DNA of 64,000 bases from DALYJJ01 sp033763935 (lineage in GTDB: Bacteria; Acidobacteriota; Terriglobia; Bryobacterales; Bryobacteraceae): NCBI GenBank assembly GCA_033763935.1, contig JANRJO010000094.1, positions 22,601 through 86,600 of the forward strand. The letters are read 5' to 3'. The position numbers and the translations under genes were made by a program. Of the stretch, positions 33,644 through 41,792 are shown in pieces. Below the pieces are notes generated by a model that saw only the letters and a list, made by a program, of their open reading frames with translations, searched no databases and was not told the origin of the DNA. How positions within the stretch are numbered: position 1 is the stretch's first letter; every line of letters starts with the position of its first letter.

Positions 33644-35365
33644 CTATCGGGGGAGCTTCGAGAGCTGGATCTGGAGGGTGCCGAGGCGGCCGGTGGGGGC
33701 GTCGCGGACGGCGATGACGAGTTTGTGGGCCTCGGTGTTCGAGGGGATGGCGGCCTGGTAGAGGAAGCCGTTCTTGAAGGCTTCGTCGCGGTCGGGGGCG
33801 GTGAGTTTGAGGGGGACGGCTTCTTCGCTGCCGCCTTTGGCGTTGGCCTGGGCGTCGAGGTAGAGGAAGACGACATCGACGTGGCCGAGCCAGTGGCCCT
33901 TCGCTTCGCGGAGGGAGACGGCGGCGGGGTCGATCTTCAGCGTGACCCGGAGTTTGCCGGCGGGGGCGGGATCGAGTTGTGCGGCGAAGGGGACGGCGCC
34001 CAGTTCGAGTGGACCGGACATCGCTTCGAGGAGCGCTTCGCGCTGGCGCTCGCGGGTATCGACGGTGGGTTCGGCCGCAAAGTAGCCTTCACGGTGACGA
34101 AGCGCGAGGCCGGGTCGATTCGCTTTGACTTCGATCTTGCGGAAACGGCCGTTGTCTTCAATGGGGCTGGGATACCAGGCGAGGGTGTAGTTGTCGGCGG
34201 CCTCGTCGAGCGCGTCGCGCAGGAGGCCCGCGGTGTCGTTGGAGTTGAAAGACGCGCGGCCGCCGGTGCGCTTGGCGAGTTCGACCATGATGTCGTGGTG
34301 GGATTCGGTCTCGTCGCGGTCGGCGAAGACCATGGGGTCGGGGCTGGTGAAGGTGGCGCGGCCGCCGCGGCGTCCACCGCGAGAGCGCGAGAGCGCGACG
34401 ACCTGGGCCATGGCGTAGTCGCGGTAGGGGGACTTCGCTTTGTAGAGGGGGTCGACCATGACGCCGCGGGCATCGATGGGGTAGATGGCGACGCCGGCGT
34501 TCGCGATGGCGCGAGTGGCGCGGGCGGCCATGAGGGCGAAGGTTTGCGGGGAGCCGGTGCCGGTGCGGACATCGGTGCCGACGACCATGGGGAACGCGGC
34601 GGACACCCAAAGCAGGTTCTTGCGGCCGGGGACGGGGGCGAGGTGCTGGGCGATGGCTTCGAGGGCGTCGAAGGTTTTCTGGATGCGCCCCTGGAGGCGA
34701 GTGAGGGCGACCTGCTGGTCCGTGAAGACCTGATTGAGGGCGCGCTCGGCTTCGCCCTGGTTGAGGATTTGATCGAGCTTTTGGTTGTTGAGGAGCTGGG
34801 CGAAGCTGCTCTCGGTTTCGGGGTTGGCGAGGAGTTGGGCGTTGGTGAGGCCAAGGGCATCAAGGAGGGAGCGGGCGTCGGTGGAGTAGTCGTGCACGAC
34901 GCGGAGCTGGGCGCCGAGTACATAGAGGCCGATGCGGTCAGTGGGTTTAAGTCGGCGAAGGAGCTTGAGGACCTGGAGCTTGGCGTAGCGCTGGTCGTCG
35001 ATGGGGGTGTTGAGGCCATCGAAGAGGATGACGGAGACGGCCTGCGGGGCGGCGTCGGCAGAGTTCGCGTTGGTGAAGATGTTGGCGGGGAGCTCCGGCG
35101 GGAGGCCGAGACGGGCGGCGGCCTGAGGTGGGGCAGGCGCGCCGATTCCCTGGCCCGGGGCTCGGAGGAAACGGACCTGCTGCGGCTTGCCGTCGTCGAG
35201 GACGGTGAAATCGGCGGCGGCGAGGTCGCGGACGGGGCGGCCGTCTTTATCGCGAACGATGACATCGACGGAGACGAGGCGGGTGGTGGTACGGATTGTG
35301 AGTTCGGGCTGTGCGGGGGCGAGGGCGCAGAGGATGAAGCAGAGGGTGAGGGTGCGGGTGATCAT
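33644..35365 (-). CDS. Secreted VWFA-related acidobacterial protein
   Basis: About 573 residues from the ATG at 35365, which overlaps the stop of the GNAT gene (ATGA) and gives a clean signal peptide (MITRTLTLCFILCALAPAQ). The first half is an Ig-like region followed by a von Willebrand A-type fold of the acidobacterial VWFA-related family: VDVIVRDKDGRPVRDLAAADFTVLDDGKPQ at 24-53, then VSVILFDGLNTPIDDQRYAK and a later VYPIDARG-like strand (AIYPIDARGVMV). The metal-site pattern DGLNT differs from the classical DxSxS. The C-terminal half is beta rich and has no match I recognise. It is exported and of unknown role, probably in protein-protein contacts. An antisense frame of similar length is an artefact. 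Confidence 0.9.
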   Translation of the reverse strand: MITRTLTLCFILCALAPAQPELTIRTTTRLVSVDVIVRDKDGRPVRDLAAADFTVLDDGKPQQVRFLRAPGQGIGAPAPPQAAARLGLPPELPANIFTNANSADAAPQAVSVILFDGLNTPIDDQRYAKLQVLKLLRRLKPTDRIGLYVLGAQLRVVHDYSTDARSLLDALGLTNAQLLANPETESSFAQLLNNQKLDQILNQGEAERALNQVFTDQQVALTRLQGRIQKTFDALEAIAQHLAPVPGRKNLLWVSAAFPMVVGTDVRTGTGSPQTFALMAARATRAIANAGVAIYPIDARGVMVDPLYKAKSPYRDYAMAQVVALSRSRGGRRGGRATFTSPDPMVFADRDETESHHDIMVELAKRTGGRASFNSNDTAGLLRDALDEAADNYTLAWYPSPIEDNGRFRKIEVKANRPGLALRHREGYFAAEPTVDTRERQREALLEAMSGPLELGAVPFAAQLDPAPAGKLRVTLKIDPAAVSLREAKGHWLGHVDVVFLYLDAQANAKGGSEEAVPLKLTAPDRDEAFKNGFLYQAAIPSNTEAHKLVIAVRDAPTGRLGTLQIQLSKLPR

Positions 35366-35835
35366 GAGTTCCAGATCATCGTTCGGCTGCCGGCGAGGGG
35401 GCGGAAACCGAGCCGCAGGTACAGGCGGTAGGCCGGGTTGGCGGGGTCGCAACTGAGACAGGCAGAGGGCCCGGTACGGAGCAGTGACGTGAGCAAAAGC
35501 GTGCCGGTTCCCTGCCCTCGGTGATCGGGGAGGACGGCTACGGTGAGCTCAGGGGTGGTTTCGTCGACGAAGCCGTAGCCGGGATCGGCGGCTGAGAAGA
35601 GGCGAAGCCACGCTGCGCCGACGGGGAGGCCGTTGAGTACCGCGATCACGCCGGAGTCACCCGCACGGCGGCCCCAGTCGCGCACGTAGCGCGAGATCGC
35701 GGGCTGCAGGAGAACGGCACGGGGAATCGGCGGCTGGCCAGGGGGGACGAACAGGGCGAGGTAGAGCATATCCCAGAGGAACGGCTCGTCGGCCTCGAGG
35801 GCGGGGCGGATGTCGAGGTGGGCTCGGAGAGGCAC
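35362..35835 (-). CDS. GNAT family N-acetyltransferase
   Basis: About 157 residues from a GTG at 35835. The long frame upstream is antisense to the RNase H gene and is proline/arginine junk. The acetyl-CoA loop is LTVAVLPDHRGQGTGTLLLTSLL, and the fold ends with NPAYRLYLRLGFRPLAGSRTM, the usual last strands of the family. The substrate is unknown. A TATACAT/TAGTAA stretch lies just before the GTG, so this too may be a leaderless gene. It overlaps the VWA gene by 4 bases. Confidence 0.85.
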   Translation of the reverse strand: MPLRAHLDIRPALEADEPFLWDMLYLALFVPPGQPPIPRAVLLQPAISRYVRDWGRRAGDSGVIAVLNGLPVGAAWLRLFSAADPGYGFVDETTPELTVAVLPDHRGQGTGTLLLTSLLRTGPSACLSCDPANPAYRLYLRLGFRPLAGSRTMIWNS

Positions 35836-35882
35836 GAGTTTTACTATGTATAAGGCTAGCGCGGGAGGGTGGGGTTGAGGGA

Positions 35883-36458
35883 TCAGGCGTTGTCGTCGTC
35901 GTCCATGGCGCCGAACAGGCTTTCCTGAGGGCGAGGAGGGACGTAATCGGGGCCAAGGCCGAGTGTGAGGGCCGCGTGGGGGCGGTTGTCTGGCCAGGAG
36001 CTCCGCTGCTGGGCCGCGGCTGTTTCCGCGAGGTGATCGCAGCGCTCGTTGTCGGGGTGTCCTGAATGGCCGCGGGTCCAGAGCCACTGGGTCTGGTGCC
36101 GTGAGACGAGGTGATCGAGTTCCATCCACAGATCCGCGTTTGGGATGGGGTTTCGCTTGCGCCACCAGTTACGGCGCTTCCAGCCGGCCATCCACTCGGT
36201 GACGCCTTTCAGGAGATATTCGGAGTCGGTAGTGACGGCGACTTCGCACGGCTGCTTGAGAGCGAGCAAGCCCTGGATGGCGGCCATCAGCTCCATGCGG
36301 TTGTTGGTTGTGGCGGGGGCGTAGCCGTACAGCTCTTTGGAGGCGGCTCCGTAACGGAGGATGCAGGCCCAGCCGCCCGGGCCGGGGTTCTGGAGGCAAG
36401 CGCCATCGGTGATGAGTTCTACCTTCTTCACTTCCGTTCGCCTTACCTGAGGGCTCAT
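35883..36458 (-). CDS. rnhA: Ribonuclease HI
   Basis: About 191 residues from the ATG at 36458. The RNase H catalytic acids are all visible: Asp in ELITDGACLQNPGPGGWA, Glu in NNRMELMAAIQGL, Asp in VTTDSEYLLKGV, and the last Asp after the His loop GHSGHPDNERCDHLA. It degrades the RNA strand of RNA-DNA hybrids. It has a C-terminal extension of about 40 residues (ending MDDDDNA) beyond the usual 150-155 residue enzyme. The upstream part of the open frame is antisense to the dienelactone hydrolase gene and was discarded. It is divergent from that gene by about 69 bases. Confidence 0.94.
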   Translation of the reverse strand: MSPQVRRTEVKKVELITDGACLQNPGPGGWACILRYGAASKELYGYAPATTNNRMELMAAIQGLLALKQPCEVAVTTDSEYLLKGVTEWMAGWKRRNWWRKRNPIPNADLWMELDHLVSRHQTQWLWTRGHSGHPDNERCDHLAETAAAQQRSSWPDNRPHAALTLGLGPDYVPPRPQESLFGAMDDDDNA

Positions 36459-36527
36459 GATAGCTTGGGCCGGTAACGATTCGCCCGGCGGGAACGCCTG
36501 TGTTCTGGAAGAAGGGGACTCAGAAGA

Positions 36528-37436
36528 ATGGAACAGAGATCGATGATCGAGCGGAAGAGGGCGACGGATTTTCCGCCGGAACTGCTGGCCCTGTTTGACC
36601 GGTATGTGCACGGGGAGATCGACCGGCGCGCATTTCTGGACGGGGCGCAGAAGTTCACGACCGCGGGGGTGACCGCGACGATGCTGTGGGAGAGCCTGCG
36701 GCCGAACTACGCGTGGGCGCAGCAGGTGGCGAAAGACGATGCGCGGATCGTGACGGAGCGGGTGAGCGTGCCGTCGCCGGAGGGGAACGGGAAGATCGAC
36801 GGGTACTTTGCGAAGCCGGCGAAGGCGGCGGGGAAGCTGCCGGGGGTGCTGGTGGTGCACGAGAACCGCGGGCTGAATCCCTATATCGAAGACGTGGCGC
36901 GGCGGCTGGCGACGGAGGGGTTTCTGGCGTTCGCGCCGGACGGGCTGACGAGCCTAGGCGGATTCCCGGGGGACAACGAGAAGGGCGGCGAGCTCTTCCG
37001 GCAGGTGGACCGGGTGAAGATGGGCGAGGACTTCGTGGCGGCGGCGCGCTGGCTGAAGGCGCGGCCGGATTCGACGGGGAAGATCGGCGTGGTGGGGTTT
37101 TGCTTCGGCGGCGGGATCTCGAACATGCTGGCAGTGCGCCTGGGCGCGGACCTGGCCGCAGCGGTTCCGTTCTACGGCGGGCAGGCGAAGGCGGAGGACG
37201 TGCCGAAGATCAAGGCGGCGCTGCTGCTGCACTACGCGGGGAACGACCAGCGGGTGAACGCCGGCTGGCCGCCGTACGAAGAAGCGTTGAAGGCGAACAA
37301 GGTAGAGTACACGGCGCACTTCTACGAGAACACGAACCACGGGTTCCACAACGACACCACGCCGCGGTATGACGAGGCGGCCGCAAAGCTGGCGTGGTCG
37401 CGGACGCTCGAGTTCTTCAAGAAGCAGTTGCGGTAG
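36528..37436 (+). CDS. Dienelactone hydrolase family protein
   Basis: 302 residues. The alpha/beta hydrolase core has the dienelactone hydrolase triad: nucleophile Cys in VVGFCFGGG, Asp in HYAGNDQRV and His in NTNHGFHND. Residues 1-75 form an N-terminal extension typical of a secreted subgroup, containing IDRRAFLDGAQKFTTAGVTA, which resembles a twin-arginine signal placed internally. It hydrolyses ester or lactone bonds, but the substrate cannot be read. Its 3' end overlaps the end of the convergent multi-PAS kinase gene by about 20 bases. Confidence 0.93.
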   Translation: MEQRSMIERKRATDFPPELLALFDRYVHGEIDRRAFLDGAQKFTTAGVTATMLWESLRPNYAWAQQVAKDDARIVTERVSVPSPEGNGKIDGYFAKPAKAAGKLPGVLVVHENRGLNPYIEDVARRLATEGFLAFAPDGLTSLGGFPGDNEKGGELFRQVDRVKMGEDFVAAARWLKARPDSTGKIGVVGFCFGGGISNMLAVRLGADLAAAVPFYGGQAKAEDVPKIKAALLLHYAGNDQRVNAGWPPYEEALKANKVEYTAHFYENTNHGFHNDTTPRYDEAAAKLAWSRTLEFFKKQLR

Positions 37437-39966
37437 AGGCGGGGGCGGCGGGCAAGGTAAAGCGGAAGGCGGAGCCGGTGGCGCCATCGGATTCGACCCA
37501 AATGCGTCCGCCATAGTGCTCGACGACGCGCTTGGCGATGGCGAGGCCGATTCCGGTGCCTTGCACGTCCCGCCCGTGGAGTCGCTTGAAGACGCCGAAG
37601 ACGCGGTCGTGGTAAGCGGCTTCGATCCCCATCCCGTTGTCTTCAACGCTGAAGATCCATTCCGAACCATTGCGGAGGGCAGAGACGCGAATGACAGGCG
37701 CTCGATCGGGCGACCGATACTTCAAGGCGTTGCCAATGAGGTTCTGGAAGAGCTGCACGAGGTGCGGGGCGAAGACCTGGACCTGGGGAAGAGGCTCGAC
37801 TGAGACTTGAGCGTTGGTCTGTTGGGCGAGTTGAGAGACGGCGTCGAGGGCCTGGCGGGCGGCTTCATTGGCGTCGATGGGGGTGGACGGCGCGCCATCA
37901 TTGACCACGCGGGCGAACTCGAGGAGATCGCGGACGAGGATGGTCATGCGGCTGCCGCCGGCGCGGATGTGTTCGAAGAGTTCCCGGCTGGGTGCGTCGA
38001 GGACGCCGTCAAGGCGGCGGGCGAGGAGTTCCGAGTAGATGGTGACGTTGCGGAGGGGCTCCTGAAGGTCGTGGGCGGCGGCGAAGGCGAACTGCTCGAG
38101 CTCCTGGTTGTAGCGGCGAAGCTTCGTCTCGGCTTCTTTCAGATCGTGGATGTCGGTTGACGTTCCCACCCACTGCTGCACGTTGCCCTGCTCGTCTATG
38201 ACGGGCACGGCGCGGGCCATGAACCAGCGGTAGACGCCGTCGTGGCGGCGGCAGCGAAATTCCACCTCGAAAAGACTGCCGGTGAGGCGCGCCTCAGCCC
38301 AGCTTTGTTCGACGGCCGCTGCGTCGTCCGGGTGGTAGAACCAGTTCCAACCGCGCTGCGCGATTCTGGAGAGAGAGGCGCCCGTGTATTGGTACCAGCG
38401 CTGGTTGACGTACAGAGAGCGGCCGGAGGCGTCGGAGACCCAGACGAAATCGGGGACGGCGTCGCCGAGGGTGCGGAAGAAAGCTTCGCGTTCGGCGAGG
38501 GCCGATTCGGCGCGCTTGCGATCGGTGATATCGAGGACGTACGCGCACATGCCTTCGTCGGTGGGGTAGGCGTGGACCTCGTAGTGGTTTGAGATGGTGG
38601 GGAGCGGGGAGCCGGTCTCAAAACAACGTGGTTCGCGCTTTTCCATGACGTGGTGATACTCATGCCAGAGGCGGGAGGTGGCGGCCTCCGGGAAGACGTC
38701 CCAAATGCTGCGGCCGATGAGTTCTTCGCGGGACTTGCCGCCGCGCTCGACGACGCGGCGATTGACGTAGGTGAAGCGCCATTCGCGGTCGAGGGCGATG
38801 AAGCTCTCGGTGATGGAGGACAGGATGTCTTCGACCTGGCGTTTGGCTTTCTGCAACTCCTGCTCGGCCGTCTTGCGGGCGGTGATGTCGGCGCCAACGC
38901 CGATCATGCGCGTGGGACGGCCGGAGCGGTCGCGGACGACGGAGCCTTTGCGGGCGATCCAGTGCAGCGAACCGTCGGGCCAAATGGTTCGGAACTCGAC
39001 ATCGTAGAGTTCGTCGTGCTCAAGGGCGCGCTGCACGGCGCTCTCCACGCGCAGCCGGTCTTCGGGGTGAACGATGTCGAGGAAGGCGGCGAAGGTGGCC
39101 GGTGCCTGTGGTTCGGTGCGGCCACTGAGGGCGGCGAGACCGCCGGACCATTCCACGCGTCCGCTTTCGATGTCCCAATCCCACACGCCCAGGCGTCCGG
39201 CGGCAAGGGCGAGGGCGAGACGTTGTTCACTGGCGGCAAGGGCTTGGGAGGCGTGCTTGCGGGTAGTGATGTCCTCGACCACGACCACGAGGCTTTCAGG
39301 AATTCCGTCCTCCCCTGGAGAGACCGCGGCCGTGAGGTTCACCCAGATCCAGCGGTCTTCCGAGCATCGCCAACGGGTCTCCACCGAGTAGGAGGAGATA
39401 CGGCCGAATTCGAGGTCGCGAACGGCAGTCTGCCACTCGCCGGCGGACTGGGGATCGAGGTGGGCGGGAAGGGGATCTTTGACGAGGCCTTCCTGGTCGC
39501 AGCCGGTAATGTCGCAGAGCTTCTTGTTCACCACAATCCAGGCGCCATCGAGTGTGGTGTGGGCCATGCCGACGGCGGCGTTTTCGAAGGTGTTGCGGAA
39601 GCGCCATTCGCTGCGGCGGGCGTTGAGCTGGCTGTCGCGCAGGCGGCCGGCGAGCCAACTGATCAAGGCGCCGGAGAGCAGGAAGACGGTGAGGCGGAGG
39701 GCGTCGTCGGGCGAGCCTTTAAAGAAGGTGTAGCGCGGGGCGACGAAGCAGAACCAGCCGGCAACAATACTAATGGCAGTGGCCAGAAGTCCCGCCCCGA
39801 ACCCGCCGGCGACAGCGGCGACCAGGACGGGCACGACGAACGCGATGAACGGAAGGTTGGAGAGGGTGGTATCGAGGGCAACGCGAATGGCGACACCGGC
39901 GCATGCGGCCGCCAGGCCCAGCAGAAGCGGACGGGTTCCTCGGAGGCGACGGATTCGCGATTCCAG
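37417..39966 (-). CDS. Membrane-anchored multi-PAS sensor histidine kinase (DUF4118, CTG start)
   Basis: About 849 residues. The N-terminal DUF4118 membrane domain (KdpD-like, four helices, about 1-110) includes FVVPVLVAAVAGGFGAGLLAT and SIVAGWFCFVAP. Four PAS/PAC domains follow (about 130-610), with repeated WNWFY / WRFTYVN / RWYQYTG type segments. Then come HisKA with the phospho-acceptor in AAHDLQEPL and an HATPase domain (FQNLIGNALKYRS, DNGMGIEA, GTGIGLAI). The first membrane helices are encoded upstream of the only GTG (39834); the frame stays open to a CTG at 39966 preceded by AGGAG, which gives a positively charged, complete first helix. I therefore take the CTG as start. Signal and partner regulator are unknown. 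A TACAAT box lies about 25 bases upstream. Confidence 0.85.
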   Translation of the reverse strand: MESRIRRLRGTRPLLLGLAAACAGVAIRVALDTTLSNLPFIAFVVPVLVAAVAGGFGAGLLATAISIVAGWFCFVAPRYTFFKGSPDDALRLTVFLLSGALISWLAGRLRDSQLNARRSEWRFRNTFENAAVGMAHTTLDGAWIVVNKKLCDITGCDQEGLVKDPLPAHLDPQSAGEWQTAVRDLEFGRISSYSVETRWRCSEDRWIWVNLTAAVSPGEDGIPESLVVVVEDITTRKHASQALAASEQRLALALAAGRLGVWDWDIESGRVEWSGGLAALSGRTEPQAPATFAAFLDIVHPEDRLRVESAVQRALEHDELYDVEFRTIWPDGSLHWIARKGSVVRDRSGRPTRMIGVGADITARKTAEQELQKAKRQVEDILSSITESFIALDREWRFTYVNRRVVERGGKSREELIGRSIWDVFPEAATSRLWHEYHHVMEKREPRCFETGSPLPTISNHYEVHAYPTDEGMCAYVLDITDRKRAESALAEREAFFRTLGDAVPDFVWVSDASGRSLYVNQRWYQYTGASLSRIAQRGWNWFYHPDDAAAVEQSWAEARLTGSLFEVEFRCRRHDGVYRWFMARAVPVIDEQGNVQQWVGTSTDIHDLKEAETKLRRYNQELEQFAFAAAHDLQEPLRNVTIYSELLARRLDGVLDAPSRELFEHIRAGGSRMTILVRDLLEFARVVNDGAPSTPIDANEAARQALDAVSQLAQQTNAQVSVEPLPQVQVFAPHLVQLFQNLIGNALKYRSPDRAPVIRVSALRNGSEWIFSVEDNGMGIEAAYHDRVFGVFKRLHGRDVQGTGIGLAIAKRVVEHYGGRIWVESDGATGSAFRFTLPAAPASTATAS

Positions 39967-40263
39967 CGGAGGACACTCCTACCGGCAAGAGTCAAAAATT
40001 GTATTCGACTTGAAACCCTAAAGCATTCGCCCCGATGGAGAAGAGGTAACAGCAGTCTCAGAACGAATCCCTATTTTATCGTGGCTTTGCGCGGCGGCGA
40101 AGGGATTTCTGGTTAGAAGTTAGAAATCCTGTACCGTCGTACTTACAATCCTTTACAGCCTCGGGGAGGGCGTACCCGTCCAAGCCTTTGAGGCAATCGA
40201 TGTTTCAAATAAGACGGCGCTTTGTAGAGCCGGGAATCGCTCCAGCGCGTTCTGGGGACGCGA
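39967..40263. other. Intergenic stretch without a gene
   Basis: About 300 bases between the kinase start and the first efflux remnant. The left end carries the kinase's Shine-Dalgarno and a TACAAT box on the minus strand. The rest is A+T richer than the surroundings and contains no open frame with recognisable similarity. Confidence 0.6.
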
Positions 40264-40467
40264 GAGCCGGTTCGATACCAGCAAGCCGCCATCGAAACCG
40301 CTGACATTTCACAAACGATTACGGCTACGGGTAAGTTACAAGCAGTCGTGACGGTAGAAGTCGGCACGCAGGTGTTAGGGACGATCTCACAGATCGATAC
40401 GGATTTCAATGGCCGGGTGAAGAAGGCACAGGTGCTGGCGGAGACGTACCCGTCGATTCGCAACTGA
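40264..40467 (+). pseudogene. Remnant of MacA/HlyD-type efflux adaptor
   Basis: A short frame reads IETADISQTITATGKL, then QAVVTVEVGTQVLGTISQI, then a VKKAQVLA segment, and ends in a TGA at 40465-40467. This is the first beta-strand and lipoyl-entry part of periplasmic adaptor proteins of MacAB/RND pumps (compare the family pattern 'G-D-I-x-x-T-[VI]-x-A-T-G-x-L-Q-x-V-x-x-V-x-V-G-x-Q-V-x-G'). The signal peptide and the remaining 80 per cent of the protein are missing. The next efflux fragment follows directly, so this is a deletion remnant rather than a real small gene. Confidence 0.75.
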
Positions 40468-40529
40468 ACGGTGGAAGCGGGGAGTCCTTCACTGCTCGCG
40501 ATGTGCGCACGGCGGCGCGTGTGGCGGTG

Positions 40530-40740
40530 CTGGGACGGAAGCCGTGGGCCCGCGGTCGAGCCATGTGCGTATGCAGTTCCTCACGGAGTCAGTGTTTCTG
40601 GGCGTTGCCGGCGGGCTGGCCGGAATCCTGTTGGGTGTTGGTTTGTCGTTCCTGGTGTCGCGCGCGTTCGGCTGGCCGCAGTTGATTTTCTCCGATTTGG
40701 ATTGCCGCGCCGGTGGTGTTCTCCATCGGGTGGGCGCGCT
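40530..40740 (+). pseudogene. Remnant of MacB-type permease C terminus
   Basis: One frame reads VRMQFLTESVFLGVAGGLAG then ILLGVGLSFLVSRAFGWP, the penultimate helix region of MacB permeases. After about 40700 the similarity continues in another frame with IAAPVVFSIGWARS, the last MacB helix. ATPase, periplasmic domain and first three helices are absent. The frame change and the missing 5' part show it is not functional. It lies in the expected place between the adaptor remnant and the TolC remnant. Confidence 0.72.
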
Positions 40741-40796
40741 CTGCGATCGCGCTGCGGCCGCGATGCAGGGACGTTTGCCGGCATCGCCGCCGGAGG

Positions 40797-41222
40797 CGGC
40801 CGGACATCCGGCAGGCGGAACGGCAGATCGCCGGGTCGGCGGCACGGGTGGGCGTAGCGGTATCGAACCTCTATCCGAAGTTCTCGCTGATGGCGAGCGG
40901 GGGCGGGCAGAGCAGAGCGCTGGGCAGCCTGCCTGTCGGGCGCGGCGCGGCGGTAGTCGTTCGGGACGTCGTTTTCGTGGGGGCTGTTGAACTATCCAGC
41001 GACGAAGGCCAACATCAACGCCGCGGAATCGCGCGAGCAGCAGAGCATGATCGCCTACGAGCAGAGCGTGCTGACGGCGCTACGCGAAGTGGAGGATGCG
41101 CTGACTGCCGATACAAAGGAAGTGGAGCGCCAGCACAAGGCGGTGGAGGCGAAGTACAGAGCCGGGCGAACCAGGATGCGAACCTGGTGGCACTGTATAA
41201 GGCGTTGGAAGGGGGCTGGTAA
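40797..41222 (+). pseudogene. Remnant of TolC/NodT-type outer membrane efflux protein
   Basis: The first part (RPDIRQAERQIAGSAARVGV, AVSNLYPKFSL) matches the conserved middle of NodT-type outer-membrane factors. The similarity then moves to a second frame, SFGTSFSWGLLNYPATKANI and REQQSMIAYEQSVLTALREV, preceded by an in-frame TAG at 40954-40956 where family members normally have Trp. It returns to the first frame for the C terminus NLVALYKALEGGW and the stop at 41220-41222. At least two frameshifts, one nonsense codon and a missing N-terminal half make it a pseudogene. Confidence 0.78.
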
Positions 41223-41241
41223 ACAGCCCCCCTGGAAACAG

Positions 41242-41586
41242 TTACCAGCGGTTCCCGCCGCGGCCCCGGCCGCCGCCACCGCCGCCGTAGCCGCCGCGAT
41301 TGCCGCCTTTGCCGCCGCCGAACCCGCCGCCGCCGCGCTCTTCACGAGCACGCGCTTCGTTGACATTCAGCGCGCGTCCGTTCATCTCCTGCCCGTTGAG
41401 GCTATTGATAGCGCGGCCCGCTTCGCCCGCATCGCTCATCTCGACAAACGCGAACCCACGCGGCTGGCCGGTGTCGCGATCGCGAATGATGCTCACCCGC
41501 TCCACGGCGCCGTACTGAGAAAAGGCGGACTGCAGCTCCACCTCTGAGGTCTGGTAGGAAAGGTTTCCCACAAAAATATTGGTCAT
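41242..41586 (-). CDS. RRM-domain RNA-binding protein, glycine-rich C terminus
   Basis: 114 residues, ATG preceded by AGGAG seven bases upstream. Residues 1-80 form one RNA recognition motif with RNP2 (IFVGNLSY) and RNP1 (RGFAFVEM). The last 35 residues are a glycine/arginine-rich tail (RGGGGFGGG and repeats). Small RRM proteins of this layout are found in cyanobacteria and many other bacteria, often linked to cold response or RNA turnover. A stretch of about 200 bases upstream without a gene could hold a long 5' leader, but I see no certain promoter. The protein looks complete and intact although it sits beside eroded genes. Confidence 0.93.
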   Translation of the reverse strand: MTNIFVGNLSYQTSEVELQSAFSQYGAVERVSIIRDRDTGQPRGFAFVEMSDAGEAGRAINSLNGQEMNGRALNVNEARAREERGGGGFGGGKGGNRGGYGGGGGGRGRGGNRW

Positions 41587-41792
41587 TGAAACTCCTAAAG
41601 GCTGGCATCGACAGCCGGAATGGGCGAGCTAATCTAGGCCGGACTCGAAAGGGCGGGCAAAGGTAACACGCGTGGGCCAAATCCAAGGGCCCCCTTCCGA
41701 GTATTGCGCAGGTAAGACGAGTAAGCAAGTGAAAACCAAACACGGGTATTTCCCCGATTGCGTTTCCCGGTGGGCCGCCTTAGTCTGGGGGC

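Noticed and set aside
33602..35431. 609-codon plus-strand frame rich in Gly and Glu
   Set aside because: Shadow of the VWA gene on the other strand, which has a signal peptide and family motifs.
36459..36860. Upstream extension of the RNase HI frame
   Set aside because: Antisense to the dienelactone hydrolase gene; the RNase H domain starts right after the ATG at 36458.
40489..40990. Short overlapping frames on both strands that could be small genes
   Set aside because: The only similarity comes from MacB and TolC fragments scattered over several frames, so these are pieces of decayed genes.
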